A stretch of DNA of 14,175 nucleotides from Ruminococcus sp. UBA4385 (GTDB lineage Bacteria > Bacillota_A > Clostridia > Oscillospirales > Ruminococcaceae), in contig DGRP01000090.1 of assembly GCA_002391065.1 (NCBI GenBank), forward strand, positions 1 to 14,175, read 5' to 3'. The position numbers and the translations under genes are program-made. Under the pieces are notes generated by a model that was given only the letters and a program-made list of their open reading frames with translations, was not told the origin of the DNA and ran no database searches. Of the stretch, positions 1-8,916 are shown piece by piece (positions within the stretch are counted from its first letter, which is position 1; every line of letters begins with the position of its first letter).

Positions 1-3000
1 CGTTCAGTCGCTGATGGTTATTATGAACATTCAAACACATGGCTGCGTGAATCAACAACGGTTGTTGATTCGGGTACGGCTATGACTCCGTTTGCACTCA
101 AGACCGCTGAGCAGACAGACCCGAACATTACCCCCGACAGGAACTATGAGACTACTATCACATCAAGCGGAAAGATTTATTCAGATGTTGAAAGATCGCT
201 CAGTCATTTTTCAGTTACTTCAAAGCTTCCTGACGGCTTAGTGCCCGATGCTGACTGGCTTGCTAAGCTTACAGATTCGTTTGAGTTCAGCGGTGTGCTC
301 CAGGGTACGGGTGAGAGCATTGATAAGAAGTTTGTGCTCGATAATAATATCGTGTCCTTCTATTATGACAAGAATAACGGCACAATTACGGCTGAGTTCA
401 ATTTTGAGGGTGTAGCTCTTAACGGAAGTGCTGACACCACTGTTAAGTTTAATTATCCTGCATACATAAGTGCATCGAGGATACTTGCAACAGGCGATAA
501 GCAGAACGCTTACACTGCCGAGACCTATACCACGGTTCTTGACGCAAACGTAAGACTGAGCGCTGAGCAGAACAAGTCTCTTGTTATCAGCCAGTATACG
601 GATACACCTGCGTCAAAATCCTCAGCAACACGTACTATCCCTGCAAGCGGCTCTATCGAGCAGAATGTTACTACCAAAAAGGTTAAGAGCGCCTATACCG
701 ACTGGCTGTATGATAACAGCACTGAGGTTGATGGAAGAAACACCTCTCACCTTGATGAAACAACAGGCAGAATGACCTCTGAATACAGCTATGAGCTGCT
801 GTTCAGAAGAGTTGCCGCTGAGAATGAAACACTCACAGACCCTATGATCGTTGATGTTATCGAGGGTCTTAAAAGCTCTGCATGGAAGGGCTCGGTAAGG
901 AGCATTACATTTGGAGATAAATATTATCCCGATGATGTGTTTACACCTCATGTATACTATCTGACAAATGACAAAGCAACAGGTGATCCTGATGATAATT
1001 ATTCTAACACAGTTGATTATATCAACGGTGCTATAAATGATTTCCGTTCCTATGAAAACCACAGTGCTATCTCCGAGGATACGCTGAAAGAGAGATATAA
1101 TACACTTAAACAAAAGATTAAAAATCCGAACGACGGCTGGAAATCTGCTGTAAATACAAACGGAGTGTGGACACCCGAGGCAGGAGATGCGGATAATATC
1201 TTCGCCGTGGCTGTTATTTATGAGGGAAGCCTCAATGTTTCCGAGCAAGGTGTCTATGATATGAAGGCTGACCTCAACATGGACGCACCTGCTCTGGTAG
1301 ATGAATCAGATGCTGAAACAAAAAATAACAGAGCAACCTATAATGAGGTTCACGGCTTTGCGCTGAGAACAGACGCCAGTGACAGTACCGGTGCGGTTTA
1401 TTCGGGAAGTAACAGAACGCTCGTTATCCTGAGACATACCGTAGAGCTTGTAAAGGTAAGCTCCAAGACGCAGAAGAGACTTACAGGAGCGAAATTCTCG
1501 ATTTATACCGATGCTCAGGCAGATGACGATAAACTTGTAAAATACTGGCCTGACCAGAAGTCCACTGTGCCAAGTGTTATGAAGGATATGCCGGTTGACA
1601 GCGGCGGAACGCTGGAGCTGAACCTCTCGCCCGGTATTTACTACTACAAGGAGACACAAGCGCCTCAGGGCTATATTGCCGATGATAATCTTTACAGGTT
1701 CAGAGTTGTTTCGGATTCAAATGCGGTATACTATTATACTGTTGACCTTAAAGATCTGGCTGCTGTGCAGAATGAGTACTTTGTTATCAATAACGAAGAG
1801 TACCTAATCTATAAGAACTCTGTTTACGCCGGGAAAAAATTTGTTGACAGCAGTAAGGACTTCCACATTTATGACAGTGACGGAAATACTGTAACCGATT
1901 TTGTCAGAGTCGGCAGCGAGTACAGCTACAATAATCAGGCTGCTGATAATGAAAAGACCTCTGAAGTTAAGGTGAACAGCGATGGTCTGGTGAGCATTAA
2001 GGATCTTCCTGCGGGAACATACTTGTTTGCTACTACGCCCGACGATGCTGACGGATATTACTTCTCGGTGCCTGATAAGGGTCAGGTCGCTCTGAGGGTA
2101 ATGCAGAAGTCTATCATTACCAATGTTACCTATAATCTTTTTGAAAAGACGGGCAGCGGAATAGCTGCAAATGATGAGCGTGTATACTTCACTACTTCGG
2201 GCGGAGCTTACAATCGTATAGCTTCTCCGACAGCGGAAGAACAGAAAGATGAAAAAGCTAATATAAAGCCGACAGCTAACGGCCATGTTGTTATTAACAA
2301 CCTTGACCCCACTAAGGAGTATTATCTGGTTATCGTTTCATCACCTGAGGGCTTTAAGCGCTCAAATCAGTCTGTTATGGATATAAGCAAAACTGCTTCT
2401 ATCGACAAGTATGCCGCTGAGCAGCTTGAGTACACAGGCAGGATAATCGTTGAAGATGATCCTATTGAGGTTGCAAGTGCAAGCTTCGTTAAGGTTGACG
2501 GCACTATGATCGGCGGTGCGCCTGCAGGTGCAAACGGTGTTGCTCTTAACGGTGCGGAGTATGAGATGTATGTCTATGAAAGTGACGGCTCGCAGTCGAA
2601 GGTTTATTTCCTGTTTGATGTTACTTCTACTTCAAAGAACTACAGATATATGGGCACTGAGGGTAAAACAGGCTGGACATCGACTCTTACAAGTGATAAT
2701 ACAGAAGAAAGCATAAACGGAAGAATTACTGTTACAGGTCTGCCTTACGGAACATATTATGTAAAGGAGACAAAGGCTCCAAGCGGTTTTGAACTCAGCG
2801 ATAAGAAGTATTATTTCCGTGTATCTGCTATGACGATAGATGATAACAAGCAGGTAATTTTCGACACGGAAAATGCTGATAAGAGCATGCTTGAGCTCAG
2901 TGACGATGAGGTGCTCAGCAGTATCATTTTTGAAAAGCACGATTACCGTGACAGCTCGAAGCTCCTTGAAAATGCGGGCTACAGTCTGTATATGCTCAAG

Positions 3001-6000
3001 AGCAGGACTGATGCAGGCGCTGACGAAAGCCTCACAGATGCGGAGGAGTACCGTGCTCTCGCAGAAAATGCTGTGGATAAGGCTAAGGGCAATACCGAGG
3101 CTGATGAATTCAAGAAATACTGGAGCTTAGTTGCTTCGGATTATACCGATTCAACGGGCGAAATAGAGTTCAGCGGCCTTGCTTACGGTGTGTATCTCGT
3201 TTATGAGAGCCGTGCGCCTATAGGCTATACATGGAATAATGATAAGGATAAGTGGTCCGCATGGACTACTATGAATGAGACTAAGGTACGGAGTCAGATA
3301 ATTGAGATCAATCAGAAAACTGTTTCCGATAACTCCGTAACAAAGACTGTCAGAACAACAGATGAAAGCGGAAACGAGGTTCTCTCTCAGGAAACAACCT
3401 ATTATCCGTTTAACATCAGCCACAGCGATGACAGACAGCTCGGTGAGGCAAGACTTATAAAAACAAGCAGCGGAGATTCTCAGCCGCTTGCTGACGGAAG
3501 CTTCACTCTGTATAAGGTTGTATTTACCGATGCTGAGATCAATGATTATCTGAAGGATAAGGTCGGTCTTACGGCTGAGGAGATCGGGGCTTTGTCAGAA
3601 GATGAGAGAAAAACTTATGTTGAGCAGATGACTGCCGCTGATGTTGACGTCACAAAGCACGTTGTTGACGGCAGGGCAGTTCAGGGTCAGGATAAGGTGA
3701 TCGAGCAGGGGCTTAGCTCGGGCTATGATGCTTCAAAGGGCTCGACGGCTACGGTAAGCGGCCTTGAATGGGGAGTATATTACTTCCTTGAGACAAAAGC
3801 GCCTTCGGGCTACCAGAGAGACAGAACACCGTATCTGTTCAATGTTGATCTCAGCACTGTAGGTGCAACTATTGAGGTCAATATGGCTGATGATAAGATC
3901 TTCGGAGAGGTTTGGCTGTATAAGCAGGATAAGGATACTATTTCCGATTCAGACAAACGGCACCTAAAGCTCTTCGGGGCGCAGTTTGAGCTTTATGACA
4001 GCGATGACGAGAAGATAGAGTCAGTGCCGAGACTTCGTCTGGGAGGACTTACTTGGAATGACGGCACAAGCCATTCAAACGAAAGAAAGGAATTCCTTGT
4101 AAAAGAATTTACTGTGCTGAGCGATACTCAGATACAGTTTGTGATAACCGACGACGGTGAGACTAACTATACTGTAACTGTAACTTATGAGAAAACTGCT
4201 GACGGAAAAATCGCAGATATTATTGCTGATGAAAACTTTAATTCAAATTACAGACCTCATTTCAGTGATCCTAGTGGTACTTATGATGATAACGGTACTC
4301 CGAAAACGTATAAAGACGATCTCAGGCTGGCTTACTATGCTGTGAGATATGATGACGGCAAGTTATGTGTTTATGACAACAGCACAGGAAAGTACAGGCA
4401 GGCTGATGTAATTGAGATCGGGGCTGTTACCACAACATACGTTACTGCCGATGAGGGCGGCCGACTTAATGTGCGCGGCCTTGACTGGGGCTCGTATTAC
4501 TTCCGTGAGACTGTTCCGCCTGCCGGATACGGTCTGTCAGAAGATGTGCTGTTCTCGGTTAATGCCTTCAACTGCGAGAACCAGTTCCTGCAGTGCGAGG
4601 ACCCCAAGGCGCAGGCGGCTATCATAATTGATAAGGTGATACCCGATAAGGATTACTTTAAGGCATACGGAGAGCCTACCTTCATGTTTAAGGTGACGGG
4701 TCTTGAAGCAACAACCCAGACCGATGACGTTGTTTACACCAAGGGCGAAACCTCGTATAAGAAGAACGGTCAGAGCTACATTGTCTCTATCCACATGACC
4801 GATACAAAGGGCTCGGCACTGCTGAATGTGCCCGAGGGTCAGTATTTGATAGAGGAGCTCCCAGTGTCAAGATATGAGTGTACAGGTCTGAGTCTTATAA
4901 GAGGTAAAAATGGTGAAATTGTCGAAAATAAGGCTGTGAATATCAATTCGCCGACCTCGGATAAGGTGGCTGACACTGCGAAGCATGAAATCAAGACAAA
5001 CTTCACTGCCTTCTGTGACCTTAAAAAGAGCACAAATGACCCTGTAGATGAAATACTCACCTTCCACGTTGAGTATAAGAACGAAATCAAGCGCTATGAT
5101 AATTTCAGTGAGGTCGCTTATGCGGATAACCGTATACCCGGGCAGGAGTATGTAACCTCGTTCAAGCCGATATACACTCCGCTTATTCCTCAGAACAGCT
5201 ATGTGACAAGCGAGGGAAAATACACCTACACGATAGACATCGCACAGGCGCTGAATAATGATAACTTCAATGTAGTGCTCACATACAATACGGGCAATAC
5301 AAAGGAGCTCACAAATATTACTGAGCTTGATAATAATATCAAGTTCAAGACGGGTGCATCTTCGCCGTTCTCAGACGTGCAGTTTGTAGACAATAAGCTG
5401 ATACTCACAATGACGGAAGTGCCCTCTGCGCTGGCAGGGCAGACCTTCTCGCTTAATGTGGGCTATGCGCAAGGCGGTCTTAGCGTATACGATACAAATA
5501 ACACCGATATGATAAGGGGCTCGCTGAGCCTGACCTTCGGTGAGCTTGTAACCGACAAGACCAAGCGTGTGATACTAAAGAACGATTCAAGCAACCGTTC
5601 GGTATTCGGCTTGGACGCTGACGCAAAGACGGCTGAGGAGATCACCTACACCAAGCCTGCAAATGACCCTGAGAACATCACGGCAAATCCTTCTGCGTTC
5701 CCGACGCTTAACGTCGATAAAGACTATACCTTCAAATACTGGTATCTGCTGGGCAATGACGGCAGACCCGTATATGATACCTCGGGCAAGCTTGTAACGT
5801 TTGAGGAGGAAGAGGATATAAAGACATATATCTTCGGTGACAGCGCACCGTCAGGTGTAACGCTTGCCGCTGACAGCCCGTTCAACCACCCTGATAAGAT
5901 TAATACATTTACTCTGCAGGCTGAGGTTGAGGAGAATAAGCTGCCGCAGGCTATGCTGCTGCCGGGTACACAAGTGCGAGATAAAATGATAGCACTTGCG

Positions 6001-6852
6001 GGAGATAAAGACAATGTTATTCAGTTTATCCGCGGAAATACAATCCCTTCGGATATAAAGAATGACAAATCGCATATTATTTCCGTATCCGTAAATGCCA
6101 AATCAACAGATGAAACAGCGGCAAAATTAGCGGCAACTTATCCTGTTCATGTTTATATTTGGTTTGATTCCGAAACCGGAATAATGTATTGGGGCAGTGA
6201 TGAGAAGAATCCTTATATGAATCCGGAAAGCTCATATATGTTTACGAAAAATACAGCAGTTGGTAGAACTCCAAGCGGTAGTTTCCAAAATCTTACTAAA
6301 TTTGAAGTGAATTGGAATGCCTCTCTTGTCACTACTTTTGAAAATATGTTCCATTCGTGTATAAGTTTAGTAGATGCAACTAATACATACCAATATAAAG
6401 AAAATGAAAAAGTATCACCTTTAAGAATTAAAGCTATGTTCCAAGGCTGTGATGAATTAGAAAGTTGTTCGATTCTAAACAACTTGTCTTTTGAAAATAT
6501 GAATACAGATGCTGAAGTATACAAGGCTATTTTCTATGGAAATTCAAGTTTATCCCCAACAAAAATGGTTCCTATTATTAAGACTTGGGATTTGAGCCAA
6601 ATGTATGACATTGTAAGAACAAGTAATTCAAATAGAAATATTTGTTTATTGAGTGGTGCTACACAAATGAATTGCAGTCCTGCTAAGTATTCATATCATA
6701 ATGGATATGCTCAGATGAACAATAAGACAGGTACTCTGTACCAGTGTAAAGGGCATAAAATACTCATTACAGGAACAGGAGATTGGGGCGCTTGGTATGT
6801 TCCCGATAGTAGTATTGCAGACGATAAGGTTTATGGCTATACAGATAATTGA
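1..6852 (+). CDS. Giant SpaA/Cna-B repeat surface adhesin with DUF285-like tail (5' partial)
   Basis: The reading frame is open from base 1, so the true start is upstream; the first ATG (82) is internal. 2283 residues are visible. Residues 1-480 are an unassigned beta-rich region. Six prealbumin-like modules follow, each with a first-strand Lys and a closing ETxAPxGY-like box: K485/E551, K831/E923, K979/E1069, K1154/E1264, K1308/E1503 and K1545/E1618. Examples of the box are YYKETQAPQGY and YVKETKAPSGF. Two further modules (about 661-690 and 760-785) have lost the box Glu. In SpaA/Cna-B proteins such Lys and Glu residues support intramolecular isopeptide bonds; here this is inference. Residues ~1660-2000 are unassigned. 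Residues ~2050-2190 resemble BspA/DUF285, with YIWFDSETG, SYMF and MF-x-x-C units about 30 residues apart. There is no LPXTG motif or C-terminal membrane segment, so anchoring is unexplained. It is probably an adhesin or pilus-like tip protein. The frame ends at TGA 6850-6852, followed at once by a terminator. Confidence 0.9.
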   Translation, partial: RSVADGYYEHSNTWLRESTTVVDSGTAMTPFALKTAEQTDPNITPDRNYETTITSSGKIYSDVERSLSHFSVTSKLPDGLVPDADWLAKLTDSFEFSGVLQGTGESIDKKFVLDNNIVSFYYDKNNGTITAEFNFEGVALNGSADTTVKFNYPAYISASRILATGDKQNAYTAETYTTVLDANVRLSAEQNKSLVISQYTDTPASKSSATRTIPASGSIEQNVTTKKVKSAYTDWLYDNSTEVDGRNTSHLDETTGRMTSEYSYELLFRRVAAENETLTDPMIVDVIEGLKSSAWKGSVRSITFGDKYYPDDVFTPHVYYLTNDKATGDPDDNYSNTVDYINGAINDFRSYENHSAISEDTLKERYNTLKQKIKNPNDGWKSAVNTNGVWTPEAGDADNIFAVAVIYEGSLNVSEQGVYDMKADLNMDAPALVDESDAETKNNRATYNEVHGFALRTDASDSTGAVYSGSNRTLVILRHTVELVKVSSKTQKRLTGAKFSIYTDAQADDDKLVKYWPDQKSTVPSVMKDMPVDSGGTLELNLSPGIYYYKETQAPQGYIADDNLYRFRVVSDSNAVYYYTVDLKDLAAVQNEYFVINNEEYLIYKNSVYAGKKFVDSSKDFHIYDSDGNTVTDFVRVGSEYSYNNQAADNEKTSEVKVNSDGLVSIKDLPAGTYLFATTPDDADGYYFSVPDKGQVALRVMQKSIITNVTYNLFEKTGSGIAANDERVYFTTSGGAYNRIASPTAEEQKDEKANIKPTANGHVVINNLDPTKEYYLVIVSSPEGFKRSNQSVMDISKTASIDKYAAEQLEYTGRIIVEDDPIEVASASFVKVDGTMIGGAPAGANGVALNGAEYEMYVYESDGSQSKVYFLFDVTSTSKNYRYMGTEGKTGWTSTLTSDNTEESINGRITVTGLPYGTYYVKETKAPSGFELSDKKYYFRVSAMTIDDNKQVIFDTENADKSMLELSDDEVLSSIIFEKHDYRDSSKLLENAGYSLYMLKSRTDAGADESLTDAEEYRALAENAVDKAKGNTEADEFKKYWSLVASDYTDSTGEIEFSGLAYGVYLVYESRAPIGYTWNNDKDKWSAWTTMNETKVRSQIIEINQKTVSDNSVTKTVRTTDESGNEVLSQETTYYPFNISHSDDRQLGEARLIKTSSGDSQPLADGSFTLYKVVFTDAEINDYLKDKVGLTAEEIGALSEDERKTYVEQMTAADVDVTKHVVDGRAVQGQDKVIEQGLSSGYDASKGSTATVSGLEWGVYYFLETKAPSGYQRDRTPYLFNVDLSTVGATIEVNMADDKIFGEVWLYKQDKDTISDSDKRHLKLFGAQFELYDSDDEKIESVPRLRLGGLTWNDGTSHSNERKEFLVKEFTVLSDTQIQFVITDDGETNYTVTVTYEKTADGKIADIIADENFNSNYRPHFSDPSGTYDDNGTPKTYKDDLRLAYYAVRYDDGKLCVYDNSTGKYRQADVIEIGAVTTTYVTADEGGRLNVRGLDWGSYYFRETVPPAGYGLSEDVLFSVNAFNCENQFLQCEDPKAQAAIIIDKVIPDKDYFKAYGEPTFMFKVTGLEATTQTDDVVYTKGETSYKKNGQSYIVSIHMTDTKGSALLNVPEGQYLIEELPVSRYECTGLSLIRGKNGEIVENKAVNINSPTSDKVADTAKHEIKTNFTAFCDLKKSTNDPVDEILTFHVEYKNEIKRYDNFSEVAYADNRIPGQEYVTSFKPIYTPLIPQNSYVTSEGKYTYTIDIAQALNNDNFNVVLTYNTGNTKELTNITELDNNIKFKTGASSPFSDVQFVDNKLILTMTEVPSALAGQTFSLNVGYAQGGLSVYDTNNTDMIRGSLSLTFGELVTDKTKRVILKNDSSNRSVFGLDADAKTAEEITYTKPANDPENITANPSAFPTLNVDKDYTFKYWYLLGNDGRPVYDTSGKLVTFEEEEDIKTYIFGDSAPSGVTLAADSPFNHPDKINTFTLQAEVEENKLPQAMLLPGTQVRDKMIALAGDKDNVIQFIRGNTIPSDIKNDKSHIISVSVNAKSTDETAAKLAATYPVHVYIWFDSETGIMYWGSDEKNPYMNPESSYMFTKNTAVGRTPSGSFQNLTKFEVNWNASLVTTFENMFHSCISLVDATNTYQYKENEKVSPLRIKAMFQGCDELESCSILNNLSFENMNTDAEVYKAIFYGNSSLSPTKMVPIIKTWDLSQMYDIVRTSNSNRNICLLSGATQMNCSPAKYSYHNGYAQMNNKTGTLYQCKGHKILITGTGDWGAWYVPDSSIADDKVYGYTDN
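6010..6720 (+). other. AT-rich segment inside the adhesin gene encoding the DUF285-like region
   Basis: By hand count, bases 6241-6720 are about 31% G+C, while 5461-5700 in the same gene are about 51%. The last 120 bases (6721-6840) rise again to about 42%. Leucine codons shift from CTT/CTG/CTC upstream to TTA/TTG in this segment. Its start roughly coincides with the beginning of the BspA/DUF285-like domain. This suggests a separately acquired or exchanged domain cassette; boundaries are approximate. Confidence 0.7.
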
Positions 6853-6867
6853 ATAGCATATTCCCCC

Positions 6868-6900
6868 AGCCCACAGGCTCACCCCTGTGGGCTCCTTTTT
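6868..6900 (+). terminator. Rho-independent terminator of the adhesin gene
   Basis: A perfect 10-bp stem, AGCCCACAGG (6868-6877) and CCTGTGGGCT (6884-6893), encloses a 6-base loop and is followed by CC and five T. It begins 16 bases after the adhesin stop codon. Confidence 0.88.
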
Positions 6901-6911
6901 GCCATACCCAC

Positions 6912-6944
6912 AAAAAACCGCCCCGAAAAAAATCGGGGCGGTTT
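6912..6944 (-). terminator. Rho-independent terminator of the TasA-like/SipW operon
   Basis: A 12-bp perfect stem (6915-6926 with 6933-6944, core ACCGCCCCGA/TCGGGGCGGT) has a 6-base A loop. Read on the minus strand the stem runs into a T tract (complement of 6912-6917). It lies 11 bases past the TAA of the last operon gene. The plus-strand side has only TTT after the stem, so the minus direction is favoured. Confidence 0.88.
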
Positions 6945-6954
6945 CATTATGCTT

Positions 6955-7575
6955 TTATTCAGTAGGGAAGCTTGTGTGTGCAAAGGTAGTCCAAGCGTCT
7001 TTGTAGTCCGTGTAGGCTGCGCTTGTGTTCGGGTCAATGGTCTGCACTGACTCGGAATAAACGTAAATGTCATGGGCTTCTGCCTTAGTGCCGCTTGCGT
7101 AGTTCATTTTTACCCACGTCAGCAGGGCTGCGGTGTCCTTCTCGGGCTTGACAGCCTGAGTGTAATAGTAGTAGCCATCTGCCGCATTGTACACCCAGTT
7201 GTCGGGAAGGTGTTTGACGTAAGAATTATCCGCACCGGGGTCGGCAGGATAGTAACTAGTGCTATCCGTCGGGTAGACATCGGGGTCATCGTGCGAGAAG
7301 TAAGCTATCTTCTCAAACTTTGAATCCGAGAATTCAAGCCTTGCCCTCACATAACAGGGGATAGTACCCGTATTCGTGATCTTGACTACCTTTTTGTAGG
7401 GTTTTGTCTGGTCGGGCGGAGTGAAGCTTTCGGTGATAGTAATGCTATCCTCACCGACATTCACAATGTTGGGCTTTTCGTCTTTATCCGCAAAATACGC
7501 ATAGGCGGAGAAGCTCATCACAGCCGCTATCCCAAGCGAGCCCCATAGGGTAACAAGCTTTTTCTTTCGGGTCAT
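6955..7575 (-). CDS. TasA/CalY-like secreted protein with SipW-type signal (third operon paralogue)
   Basis: 206 residues. The N-terminus is basic (MTRKKKL), then a hydrophobic segment at about 8-25 ends in AYAYFADKD, the pattern of SipW-dependent signal peptides in TasA/camelysin-type proteins. Mature residues include ITNTGTIPCYVRARLEFSD, a beta-sandwich motif common in this family, and a Tyr-rich stretch (DGYYYYTQAV). It has no other membrane segment, so it is probably released outside the cell as a matrix or fibre subunit. The ATG at 7573-7575 overlaps the previous gene's TGA by four bases (ATGA) and is preceded by AAGGAGG about 10 bases upstream, so translation is coupled. It is the most diverged of the three paralogues here. 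A minor fibre component or an accessory subunit are both possible; the specific role is unknown. Confidence 0.85.
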   Translation of the reverse strand: MTRKKKLVTLWGSLGIAAVMSFSAYAYFADKDEKPNIVNVGEDSITITESFTPPDQTKPYKKVVKITNTGTIPCYVRARLEFSDSKFEKIAYFSHDDPDVYPTDSTSYYPADPGADNSYVKHLPDNWVYNAADGYYYYTQAVKPEKDTAALLTWVKMNYASGTKAEAHDIYVYSESVQTIDPNTSAAYTDYKDAWTTFAHTSFPTE

Positions 7576-8387
7576 GACTGCCTTTCCTCCTTATTTGAAA
7601 TGACATTATACAGCTTTTCAAGGTCAGCCTTATTATACTGGCTTTCCTTAGTGCCCTTGTTCTCAAGAGTGATTTCAAGCGAATCTTTCTGCACCGTGTA
7701 GGCTCTTATCGTCACCTGACTTACAGTATCGCCTGTGATGTCCTCATCGACCATACTGCGCAGCCTGAGGTCGGTAAAAATAGGAACGGTCTGAGAATCG
7801 GGCTCAACAAAGGCGCTGTACCCGAACAGATAGGTGTTGTAGGTGCCGTCCATATATCCCGACTTGTTAGTGTAGACCTTTTCGATCTCGGTCTGCTTCA
7901 GATAAACCCAACCTGCCGCCGCAGAGGGGGTATCGGTCGGGGCGTTGAAGTGTATTTCCCCGTACTTGGAGTCAGGGTCGCCCTCGTGAGTGACGGTATT
8001 GTTTCCGTCAGCCAGCAGGTCGAAAATCTCAGCCGTCTGAATATAATCAGCCGCAGCGGCCGTATCAGCAGTTTTACCTGCAGGCAGAATTCTCTGACCG
8101 TTTTTATCAAGGAGCGTAGTCTTCATACACGGCACCGAGACCTCAACAAAAAAAATCTGAGGAACGCTGCCTGTGTTCTTAACATAAGGCTCCTTCTGAA
8201 TTATCTGACCTGCTGCCAGCACCTGATCGGGCTTAAAGCTCTCGGAGATCACAAGCTCAACCTCTGCAATTTCAAAGCTGTTGTCAGCGGAATCGCTGCT
8301 TGTCAGAAATGCAGCCGTAGTCCCGACAATGACAATTGCAGCAAGGCTTGCAATAAAAGCGCCTTTTTTAAGCTTCTTTTTGTTCAC
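7572..8387 (-). CDS. TasA/CalY-like secreted protein with SipW-type signal (second operon paralogue)
   Basis: 271 residues, close to the length of B. subtilis TasA (261). The basic start MNKKKLKK and a hydrophobic stretch to ~28 end in GTTAAFLTSSDSADNSF, the typical SipW cleavage-region pattern. It shares with the first operon protein a KxPYV segment (QKEPYVKN), then F-F-V-E-V-x-V-P, a GW motif with Y-x-Y-L-F/Y, and a near-C-terminal P-I/L-F ... I-x-I-x-A-Y segment, so the two are clear paralogues. The start is GTG (8385-8387), chosen because AAGGAGGAG sits 7 bases upstream; no better ATG is nearby. It overlaps the SipW gene by 20 bases and the next gene by 4. It is probably an extracellular fibre or matrix subunit (inference); there is no LPXTG or second membrane segment. 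Confidence 0.87.
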   Translation of the reverse strand: MNKKKLKKGAFIASLAAIVIVGTTAAFLTSSDSADNSFEIAEVELVISESFKPDQVLAAGQIIQKEPYVKNTGSVPQIFFVEVSVPCMKTTLLDKNGQRILPAGKTADTAAAADYIQTAEIFDLLADGNNTVTHEGDPDSKYGEIHFNAPTDTPSAAAGWVYLKQTEIEKVYTNKSGYMDGTYNTYLFGYSAFVEPDSQTVPIFTDLRLRSMVDEDITGDTVSQVTIRAYTVQKDSLEITLENKGTKESQYNKADLEKLYNVISNKEERQS

Positions 8388-8916
8388 TTGCAGTCTCCTC
8401 CTTCTTTTTAGTCTTATCAGGGATAAAGCTTATCGCCAGCAGTGAGGCTATCACGCACACAGCTATAATAATACCTCTCTTTGTCTGAAAAAAGCTGAAA
8501 ACTCTTCCTATAAAAGGGATAACAAAAACAGTTTTCCCGATATAGTTCTTCTTCGTAACCGGGGAGACGTCATCGGCATTGTTTGCATCGCCTCTTGTGG
8601 TGTACTCACCGTTACCGATCTTCACAACCCTGTGTGTAACGAGCAGCTTCTCGCCCATACTGAACGAAATAACATCTCCGACCTTTACGGCTGAAAGCTC
8701 CGTATTCCTGTTCACGAAGCACACACTCCCGACAGGTATCGCAGGCTCCATTGAGCCCGTAGTAACGATATAAGGCCGTATCTTCATAACAAACAGCACC
8801 GACAAGGCAACTGCCGCCAGTATTACAACCGTCATCAGAAACGATATTACACCCTTGACACCCTTTTTAAGCCATTTCAGGGCTTTTCTCAGCCTCAGCC
8901 CTGAAGATGCTTCCAT
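8368..8916 (-). CDS. sipW: SipW-type (ER/archaeal-like) signal peptidase I
   Basis: 182 residues. A basic N-terminus precedes a membrane segment at about 22-44; the catalytic serine motif T-G-S-M-E-P gives Ser55. The general-base position is His95 in LVTHRVV, not Lys, which marks the ER/archaeal class of signal peptidase I to which Bacillus SipW belongs. RGDANNADD (108-116) supplies the conserved Asp residues, and a second membrane segment lies near 148-166 before a charged tail. The length matches SipW (~190). This class cleaves the unusual signals of TasA/TapA-type proteins at the outer membrane face; the three flanking genes encode exactly such proteins. The ATG at 8914-8916 has GGCGGAG just upstream. 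The gene overlaps the upstream gene by 22 bases and the downstream gene by 20, so all are probably co-translated from one mRNA. Confidence 0.93.
   Translation of the reverse strand: MEASSGLRLRKALKWLKKGVKGVISFLMTVVILAAVALSVLFVMKIRPYIVTTGSMEPAIPVGSVCFVNRNTELSAVKVGDVISFSMGEKLLVTHRVVKIGNGEYTTRGDANNADDVSPVTKKNYIGKTVFVIPFIGRVFSFFQTKRGIIIAVCVIASLLAISFIPDKTKKKEETASEQKEA

Noticed and set aside
82..84. ATG at 82 as the start of the adhesin gene
   Set aside because: The same frame is open back to base 1 with no ribosome site before 82, so the gene begins outside the window.
622..1248. Minus-strand 208-residue frame inside the adhesin gene
   Set aside because: It is antisense to a clearly coding frame, with Cys/Ile-rich composition and no domain; the same applies to the other antisense frames in this gene.
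6241..6852. Variable region of a diversity-generating retroelement at the adhesin's 3' end
   Set aside because: No reverse transcriptase, template repeat or near-identical second copy is in the window, and the domain looks like DUF285, not a C-type lectin fold.
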